From a virus, in the IMG/VR virus record IMGVR_UViG_3300021960_000667, positions 1-20,400 of that record: a stretch of 20,400 bases of DNA; one strand, 5' to 3'. A model generated the notes under the pieces. That model saw nothing but the letters and a program-made list of their open reading frames with translations. It ran no database searches and was not told the origin of the DNA. Below, one piece after another: positions 12,865 to 19,700 of this stretch. Numbering within the stretch: position 1 is the stretch's first letter; every line of letters begins with the position of its first letter. The position numbers and the translations under genes were made by a program.

Positions 12865-13113
12865 ATGGCAGAACAAAAAGTTAGAAAAGAAAGAGAGGAG
12901 TTATTCCTCTATGGTCACGCAAATGGTGTGAGAGTTATCAATGGTAATGTTGAAGCCGCACTTCGTAAGTGGAAACGTATGATGAAAGATAGTGGTATCA
13001 TTGATTACGTTAAACACAATCGTGAATACACAAAACCAACTACGGCTCGTAGAAAAAAGATGAATGACGCCATCAGAGCTGAGTGGGTACGAAGAAGAAG
13101 AGAAGACTATTAA
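12865..13113 (+). CDS. rpsU: Ribosomal protein bS21 homologue
   Basis: 82 residues with the bS21 pattern in its middle: VINGNVEAALRKWKRMMKDS, then GIIDYVKHNREYTKP, TTARRKKMNDAIR and a basic C-terminus. bS21 sits on the 30S platform near the anti-Shine-Dalgarno end of 16S rRNA and helps mRNA selection in initiation. The N-terminus (MAEQKVRKEREELFLYGHANG) is about 20 residues longer than typical. Phage-encoded bS21 is known from several phage groups, including marine ones, and may replace the host protein to bias translation toward phage mRNA. Here it sits just before the scaffold/capsid genes, the most heavily expressed late proteins. The context suggests late expression. Confidence 0.9.
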   Translation: MAEQKVRKEREELFLYGHANGVRVINGNVEAALRKWKRMMKDSGIIDYVKHNREYTKPTTARRKKMNDAIRAEWVRRRREDY

Positions 13114-13146
13114 TAGTAAACACTCTATCGTTTCGGAAAATAGTCC

Positions 13147-13155
13147 CATATTTAT
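13147..13155 (+). promoter_or_regulatory. Candidate late promoter of the scaffold-capsid operon
   Basis: CATATTTAT, 107 bases before the scaffold ATG, the longest leader in the window. The leader contains two hairpins and a strong AGGAG at 13251-13255. No motif lies between scaffold and capsid genes, so both are probably transcribed from here. Confidence 0.55.
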
Positions 13156-13165
13156 TAGAAAAAAT

Positions 13166-13231
13166 ATCACTCCCTAATGAGTGATTATCATTATTGAAAT
13201 TTATATTCTATTAAGATTCCCAATAATCTTA
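13166..13231 (+). other. Twin hairpins in the scaffold-gene leader
   Basis: Hairpin 1 is ATCACTC (13166-13172) / GAGTGAT (13179-13185), loop CCTAAT. Hairpin 2 is TAAGATT (13212-13218) / AATCTTA (13225-13231), loop CCCAAT. Both have 7-pair stems and 6-base loops differing by one base, while the stem sequences differ. Neither is followed by a T-run, so they look like leader structures rather than terminators. Confidence 0.5.
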
Positions 13232-13262
13232 TTATCCAAAAGTTTAATTTAGGAGATAACAA

Positions 13263-14306
13263 ATGAAATCAGATTTGTTAAAAGAAGCAATCGCTGATGC
13301 CAAGGCCGTAAAGGAAACTGCATTAGCAAACGCTAAGATGGCTCTCGAAGAGGCATTTACTCCAAAACTTCAATCTATGCTTTCTCACAAACTCGCTGAA
13401 GAGTTAGAAGATGAAGAAGAAGTAGAAGATGAAATGGAAGATTCAATGGCACCAGAGATGGAAACCGAAGAAGAATTGGACATGGCATCTGAAGAAGAGG
13501 TTGAAGAAGAGTTAGATTCTGATGAAGAAGAAGAGGTATCTGATATCGCTTCTGATGAAATCGAGTCTCACGAAGAGGAAATGCATTCTGAAGAAGAGGG
13601 TTCTGAAGAAGAAGAAGCCGACATGGAAGAGATGATGGATGAAGAGGAAGATGAAATGACCGAAGAGGAAGATGAGTTGGACTTGGAATCAGTAATCGCT
13701 GAATTGGAAGCTGCTTTGGGCGATGAAGAAGTATCTGAAGAAGAAGATGCTGAAGAAGTATCTGAAGAAGAAGACCTTGAAGAGGAACTTGATTCATCTG
13801 ACATTGAAAATGATGATGAGTTGACTGAAGAAGAAGATGAAGAATTGTCTTTGGAAGAAATCATCTCTACATTGAAAGAAATGGCTGATGAAGAAGAAGT
13901 TTCTGAAGAAGAGGAAACTGTTGAAGAAGGTTGGAACGAAGAAAAAGAAACCGAGTTGGAAGAAGCTTACAATGTTATTACATCATTGAAGAACACTATC
14001 AACGAAGTAAATCTTTTGAACGCTAAACTTCTTTACACTAACAAGTTGTTCAGAACTTTTGATTTGAACGAGAACCAAAAGATGAAAGTTATCGAGAACT
14101 TCGATAGAGCCGCATCTTTAAGAGAAGTAAAATTGGTATTCGCTACATTGGGTGAGAACTTAAATGTTGCTAAAAAACCTAAAACAGTTGTTAAAGAATC
14201 ACTTGCATCTAAACCTATGAAGTCAAGCGCACCGCAGAAATCAATCATTTCTGAAGGTAACGTAGTAGCTGATAGATTTAAGAAGCTTGCTGGTTTGATT
14301 AAATAA
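13263..14306 (+). CDS. 22: Prohead scaffold protein (T4 gp22-like)
   Basis: 347 residues. Identification rests on position before gp23, composition and processing motifs rather than close similarity. The N-terminus MKSDLLKEAIADAKA has LKE8/A9. Residues about 45-230 are extremely rich in Glu and Asp in runs such as EEEVEEELDSDEEEE, giving a strongly negative interior protein. The C-terminal third (about 235-320) is a helical domain with IKNTINEVNLLNAKLLYTNK-like heptads (more exactly LKNTINEVNLLNAKLL). The end contains IISE331/G332, which would release a 16-residue peptide ending in RFKKLAGLIK. T4 gp22 forms the prohead core and is degraded by gp21 to small acidic peptides that stay in the head. 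AGGAG at 13251-13255 with 7-base spacing is the best ribosome binding site in the window, consistent with high expression. The GAAGAA-rich codons make a low-complexity tract prone to length change. Confidence 0.85.
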   Translation: MKSDLLKEAIADAKAVKETALANAKMALEEAFTPKLQSMLSHKLAEELEDEEEVEDEMEDSMAPEMETEEELDMASEEEVEEELDSDEEEEVSDIASDEIESHEEEMHSEEEGSEEEEADMEEMMDEEEDEMTEEEDELDLESVIAELEAALGDEEVSEEEDAEEVSEEEDLEEELDSSDIENDDELTEEEDEELSLEEIISTLKEMADEEEVSEEEETVEEGWNEEKETELEEAYNVITSLKNTINEVNLLNAKLLYTNKLFRTFDLNENQKMKVIENFDRAASLREVKLVFATLGENLNVAKKPKTVVKESLASKPMKSSAPQKSIISEGNVVADRFKKLAGLIK

Positions 14307-14335
14307 TTTTAAACCTAAAGAAAAGGATTAATAAG

Positions 14336-15952
14336 ATGAACACAAATTCATTATTAAACGAATCTGCTGGTTTCAACAAGAAAATGTCTGAAGAGGCCAA
14401 AGGCCTTGTAGGTAAGTGGGAAAAAACAGGTCTTTTGGAAGGTATCACTACCGACTTCGAAAGAGCTGGAATCGCTACATTGTTGGAAAACCAAGCAAAA
14501 CAATTAGTATCTGAAGCTTCTGCTACTGGTACTTCTGCAAACTCTGAAGAGTGGGCTGGTGTCGCTCTTCCATTGGTACGAAGAATTTTCAGCGAAATCG
14601 CTGCTAAAGAATTCGTTTCAGTACAACCTATGAACCTTCCTTCTGGTCTTGTATTCTACTTGGATTTCAAGTATGGTACTGCTCAGCCAGGATTTGAAAC
14701 AGGTGCTGGTAAAGACTCACAAACTGACTCTGTATTCGGTATCACCGAAACTGCTAATGAGGCTTCTGAAGGTCTTTATGGTGCTGGTCGTTTTGGTTAC
14801 ACTATCCAAGATACTGCATCAGTTGTTGCTGAAGCATCTTGTGTAACTGCATCGTTGGCATCTTTGAGTGACATCAACTACGATTCAGCATTCTCTGCAT
14901 CAGTATGGGCGTCTTCTGACCTTTACACTGTTGCTGTTCCTGTTGCTAATTTGAGTGGTTACGACTCTGAAGGTGTTCGTGCTTTCGCTATCGAAGCATC
15001 TGCCATTACCGAGTACTACCCTGCATACACTAAATTGTCAGGTGCTAATGTAGTATTCGTAGTAAAAGGTTCTTCTACTGAAGCATTGGCCGGTAACGCT
15101 ACTGTTAAGTTCCAAAAGCAACCAACTGACATCACTCGTGGTGACTTCGAACAAACTACTGCTGGTTTCGGTCAAAACCCTGAAACTGATTTGGGTATTC
15201 CAGAATTGAACGTAGAGCTTCGCTCTGTGCCAATCGTTGCTAAGACTCGTAAGTTGAAAGCACAATGGACTCCTGAATTTGCTCAAGATTTGAACGCATA
15301 CCACTCAATCGATGCTGAAGCTGAATTGACTTCAATGTTGTCTGAATACATCTCACAAGAAATCGACCTCGAAATCTTGGATATGTTGGTAGAAAACGCA
15401 TTGACTACTGGTTACTGGTCAGCTCGTATCGGTTACTCTTGGAATGGTAGTGGTTTCACTTCTTCTGGCTTGAATGCTGCTGTTGAGAGATACACTCAAC
15501 AACAATGGTTCCAGACTCTTGGTACTCAATTACAAAGAGTTTCTAACCAAATTCACACCAAAACAATGAGAGGTGGCGCTAACTTTATGGTTGTTTCTCC
15601 AGATGTAGCTACTGTTCTTGAGTCTATCCCAGGATTTGCTGCTTCAGGTACTGGTAACGAAATGCAATTCGCAATGGGTGTATCTCAAGTAGGTTCATTC
15701 GCTAATCGCTACCAAGTTTACAAGAACCCATATATGCAAGAAAACCTTATCTTGATGGGCTTCAAAGGTTCACAATTCTTGGAAAGTGGTGCTGTTTACG
15801 CTCCATACATTCCATTAATCATGACTCCGTTGGTGTACGACCCGAAAAACTTCCAACCAAGAAAAGGTGTAATGACACGTTACGCCAAGCAAATGGTTCG
15901 TGGTGAGTTCTACGGTAAAGTATACGTTCACGGTTTGGAAATCTTCTCTTAA
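14336..15952 (+). CDS. 23: Major capsid protein precursor (T4 gp23-like)
   Basis: 538 residues, HK97-fold capsid subunit that forms the head hexamers. The N-terminal propeptide starts MNTNSLLNES and continues helical to QLVSE60/A61, which aligns in place with the T4 maturation cut (FLTE65/A66). The mature N-terminus would be ASATGTSANSEEW. The following ALPLVRRIFSEIAAKEFVSV and QPMNLPSGLVFYLDFKYGT stretches match the conserved capsid core (T4: GVQPMNSPTGQVF). The C-terminal region contains TRYAKQMVRGEFYGKVYVHG, typical of the family. An inserted Ala/Ser/Thr-rich segment (about 165-260) would correspond to the surface domain. GC-richer third positions and frequent GCT/GGT codons compared with neighbours fit high expression. 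AAAAGG lies upstream. A very strong terminator follows at 15978. Confidence 0.95.
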   Translation: MNTNSLLNESAGFNKKMSEEAKGLVGKWEKTGLLEGITTDFERAGIATLLENQAKQLVSEASATGTSANSEEWAGVALPLVRRIFSEIAAKEFVSVQPMNLPSGLVFYLDFKYGTAQPGFETGAGKDSQTDSVFGITETANEASEGLYGAGRFGYTIQDTASVVAEASCVTASLASLSDINYDSAFSASVWASSDLYTVAVPVANLSGYDSEGVRAFAIEASAITEYYPAYTKLSGANVVFVVKGSSTEALAGNATVKFQKQPTDITRGDFEQTTAGFGQNPETDLGIPELNVELRSVPIVAKTRKLKAQWTPEFAQDLNAYHSIDAEAELTSMLSEYISQEIDLEILDMLVENALTTGYWSARIGYSWNGSGFTSSGLNAAVERYTQQQWFQTLGTQLQRVSNQIHTKTMRGGANFMVVSPDVATVLESIPGFAASGTGNEMQFAMGVSQVGSFANRYQVYKNPYMQENLILMGFKGSQFLESGAVYAPYIPLIMTPLVYDPKNFQPRKGVMTRYAKQMVRGEFYGKVYVHGLEIFS

Positions 15953-15977
15953 TTGAGAGATTAACATAATCTTTATT

Positions 15978-16004
15978 AAAGGGGGGCTTCGGCTCCCCTT
16001 TTTT
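15978..16004 (+). terminator. Strong intrinsic terminator after the capsid gene
   Basis: Ten-pair stem, mostly G-C, with one G-T pair, closed by a C(TTCG)G tetraloop (15987-15992), followed by six T. It is the strongest terminator in the window and ends the scaffold-capsid operon. Confidence 0.95.
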
Positions 16005-16016
16005 ATTGGTTTATAT

Positions 16017-16025
16017 CATATTTAT
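16017..16025 (+). promoter_or_regulatory. Candidate late promoter of the PhoH-like gene
   Basis: CATATTTAT just after the capsid terminator and 36 bases before the ATG at 16062; same motif and spacing as the other copies. Confidence 0.6.
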
Positions 16026-16061
16026 ACCAAAGTCCGTTACATAACATAAAGGGAATGATAT

Positions 16062-16721
16062 ATGCCTGAAAACGTAGAGAAGAGAGTACCAAAGGGGGAC
16101 ATTAGGTTCACACTTTCATTATCAGAAGAACAAAAGTTAGCGAAATCACAAATACTTTATCATCCATTCAATTTTATATTAGGAAAGGCCGGTAGTGGTA
16201 AGACCTTAATGGCAGTTCAAATTGCATTGGATTTGTTCTTTAAAAGAGAAGTAAATAAAATCGTTATAACACGACCAACAGTTTCAAATGAAGATAACGG
16301 ATTCTTGCCGGGGTCATTGGAAGAAAAAATGGAACCCTGGTTAGTTCCAATTCGTTCCAATATGAGAAAGGTTTACAACAAACCTGAAGTTTTGGAAAAG
16401 ATGGAAAAGAATGAAGATATTGAATTGGTATCTTTAACTCACTTTAGAGGGAGAACTTTTGATAATTGTATAGTTATAGTAGATGAGTTTCAAAACTTGA
16501 CCAAACAACAACTTGGAATGGTCTTGGGTAGATTGGGAAAAAACTCTCGAATGATACTTTGTGGAGATGGTCAACAAATTGATTTAAAATTCAATAATGA
16601 TTCAGCAGTTCACGATGTGCCAAAGTTAAAAGATTCTCAATATGTATATACAACGACCCTAAAAGATAACCACAGACATGAGTCTTTGGATGAGGTGTTA
16701 CGATTATTGTATTCATATTAA
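16062..16721 (+). CDS. phoH: PhoH-like ATPase
   Basis: 219 residues, a single P-loop NTPase domain of the PhoH family. Walker A is GKAGSGKT at 41-48; Walker B is IVIVDEFQN with D141-E142. Family-typical ITRPTVSNEDNGFLPGSLEEK (split here: ITRPTV, then GFLPGSLEEKM) and a late GDGQQIDL sensor-like segment are also present. The length fits the compact phage form. PhoH-like genes are very common in marine phages. Despite the name, a role in phosphate metabolism is unproven, and RNA-associated or helicase-like activity is an alternative. It has its own candidate promoter and follows the capsid terminator, so it is probably a separate late unit. Confidence 0.95.
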   Translation: MPENVEKRVPKGDIRFTLSLSEEQKLAKSQILYHPFNFILGKAGSGKTLMAVQIALDLFFKREVNKIVITRPTVSNEDNGFLPGSLEEKMEPWLVPIRSNMRKVYNKPEVLEKMEKNEDIELVSLTHFRGRTFDNCIVIVDEFQNLTKQQLGMVLGRLGKNSRMILCGDGQQIDLKFNNDSAVHDVPKLKDSQYVYTTTLKDNHRHESLDEVLRLLYSY

Positions 16722-16738
16722 GTAGTTCCGTTAATTTT

Positions 16739-16758
16739 CTCACTATTTATTAAGTGAG
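16739..16758 (+). promoter_or_regulatory. Hairpin enclosing a variant promoter motif
   Basis: CTCACT (16739-16744) pairs with AGTGAG (16753-16758); the loop carries ATTTAT, so the late-motif variant ACTATTTAT is at 16742-16750, 37 bases before the ATG at 16788. The layout repeats that at 3202-3227. It could act as a weak terminator of the PhoH gene, but no T-run follows. Confidence 0.45.
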
Positions 16759-16787
16759 GGAAAGTATTTTAATTATCGGAGAAATAT

Positions 16788-19700
16788 ATGCCATTTGACT
16801 ATACCGGCTCATTTAGTGGTTCATTTACTGGTGATATTACATCAACTAATGGTGTTATTTCATCTTCGGCTCAGGTTGTTTCAAATCTACCAAGTGGTGT
16901 AGTATCTGCATCCAGTCAAATAGATTATAGAACTATACAAAACAAACCGGCCACCATTTCTGCATTCCAGAAAAACTCTATTGTAGCTAATAATAACTTT
17001 AGAGAAAATATATATCCCAATGATTCGGCATCATTTGATTCTCGAATAAATGAACTCGCTGCAAACGACAATACGGGTTCGGATGCACAAACACTTTCAT
17101 TTAATTCAGCCACAAACGCTTTAACCATTTCAAGTGGTAATAGTGTTGATTTATCATCACTTTCTGGTGGTGGTAGTGGTGGTAGTGGTTTGGCTATTAC
17201 AGCATCAGATGAGGGAGTCACTCTTTCAGAAAATGTGCGTAGTTTAGATTTTGTTGGTAACGCAGTAACCGCTACAAATAGTGGTAATGCAGTTACAATC
17301 ACAATCAATACAGGTTCCGCTGGAGTTTCGACTTGGACTGAACTAACAGGCAAACCAAGTGGTTTAGTTAGTGGGTCTTCCCAAATTACGGATGTAATCA
17401 CCGATTCATATATTTCAGCATCAGCTGCTGCAAGTGGATTCGGTACTGGTGGTGGGACAAGTGACTTCAATAGTCTAATCAATGTGCCAAGTGGTCTCGT
17501 ATCAAGTTCAGACCAAATACTTCCAATCACAACTTCAAGTATTACTGACTTTGATACCGAGGTATCTCGTTCAGCAGCTGAAGCAGGATTTGGTGCTGGT
17601 GGTGGTGAAACTTACACGGCCGGTAATGGTATTTCTATTACATCAAATGTAATTTCTATTGATACATCATCAACACACTTTAGATTAGGTGTATCTGCAT
17701 CTGCAGCTCTATACGGATTTGGTTCTGGTGGCGGTGGTGGTTCATTTGGTGACCCACCGGTAATTACATCTCATGGATTTACAATTCCAGAATTTACCGG
17801 CAGTGGTGCTTTGATTGGAACTCTTGTCGCAACAGATGTTACGCCTGGTGATACTCAAACTTGGGCAATCCAAAGTGGTTATACTGATAATTTCTTTGAA
17901 GTATCTACTGCTGGTGTTGTTAGAGCTGTAGCGTCATCAAGTAGAGCAATGAATACGGACAATACTCCTGGTTCCGGTTCACATCCATTCTTGATTCAAG
18001 TAACTGATGGTCAAAACAACACGGTAGAAAAAACAATTTATATTCGTGTAACTCCAAATTCAGCACCAGTATTTAGAATTGATGGTGTGAGTGGAAACAC
18101 AATTACATCATTTACGGCATCATTAGATGAATCATCAAGTGCTGCAACTAAAACACAATATAGAGTTTATGTTACTGATGCTGATAGTGATGCTTTGACC
18201 ATTAGAACTGGTAGTTTAGGTACTGACCATTTTTCATTTACAATTGGAACTACTGGCGTATCAAAATACATTGACCTTGTTCAAGTAACATCTTCTTTAG
18301 ATTATGAAAACATAACATCATACTCTTTTGTATTGACCGCATCTGATGCAAATTACGAAGCCGGATATGATGTTCCTAATATTACATACCTACCATATCG
18401 TGTTGAGGTGGTTGATAACTTGGGTCCAGGCATCCAAGACCAAACAATTTCAGGTGTTAATGAAAATTCATCTGATAGTACTTCTGCCGGTAGTATATCT
18501 GCTACGGATAATAGTAATCCGGCAAACACAATTTACTATAAAAATTTCACATTAGTATCAGCACATTCTGGAAGTAATGTTTCAAACCCAAACATTACCT
18601 CTTCTCTTGGAGGTACATCTTTAACCGACCCAACCGCAGACGCATTCCAAATGAACATTGCGGGCGCAGTTACCCGTAGGTCATCAGTATTTTTAAATTC
18701 TGATATTGCAAACCGATATGTTTATAGAGTTAATGTTGGCGATGCATATAATGCTGATACCGCAAGTGCATTAATTACAATTCCAATTTCAGATGACGCC
18801 GCATCAACTATTGGCGCTAATGGTGGTACATACTATACATTAGAATCATCGGTTCAAGGTGATAATCTAACAACAAATTCTAATGGATATACTATATCAA
18901 ACGTAACATTCACCTCTGCTGTATCTCAGCGATGGGAAGTAAATACAATTCCAAGTGGGTATGTTAGATTTGCAGATAATAGTTCAACAGCATATACGGG
19001 TTCAAGTGCTACATTAGAAATTGATACTAATATTAGTGGTTCTCCATATTCTGGTAGTAATACTATTGCAATTCAAATTACAGCATCTGAAAATTTATTT
19101 TATACTACTAAACAATATAGAAACCATACATTAAACATTGTAGAAAATTCTGCACCAATCGGAACGTATTCCGAGACAAGTGCAAACTTAAATACAAATG
19201 GCGCAAGACCATCAAATACAATTTTAACTTTAACTTGGTCTGATACTGAAAGTGATTCTTTAAATCACAATACATTTACATTTTCAAGTGATGCAGATAT
19301 TACATCATCTTGGGATGGTGCATATGAGTACACAATTACACCAACATCAAATCTTGCAGCAGGAACTTATTATGTAAGTGCAAGTATTAAAGATGAACAC
19401 GGGTTCCGTACAGGTGAAAAAAATACATCATTTACAATTGCACAAGCACCAACTGGTAGTTTGTCCGAAAATGGTACATTCTATGTAATCGAATCGGCAA
19501 CAACTGGTGATAATATTGTATTGGGAACAAATGGTAGAACTGGAACTCAAGGTGACTTGGGAGTTTCTTACTCACCACAATACAATTCAGCCGCAGTCGC
19601 ATCATTTACTTCATCAAACGAATATATTGGGGTAAATAGTAGTGGTAATCTCACAGTTAGTAGTTCGATTAGTGGTAGTGTAAACATATACCCAGGAACA

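Noticed and set aside
13375-13864. Long open frames on the minus strand opposite the scaffold gene, Leu/Pro-rich and Ser-rich
   Set aside because: They are mirrors of the GAAGAA-rich acidic tract (TCTTCT read in other frames), low-complexity, with no ribosome binding site.
3212-16025. Reading the ATATTTAT motif on the minus strand as T4-like TATAAATA late promoters driving antisense transcripts
   Set aside because: No minus-strand genes lie downstream in that direction, and the regular 30-38-base distance to + strand starts favours + strand use.
16925-17530. 201-residue minus-strand open frame
   Set aside because: It lies inside the adhesin gene, which is fully open on the + strand with a good start site; the minus frame results from low stop-codon density in Ser/Gly-rich coding DNA.
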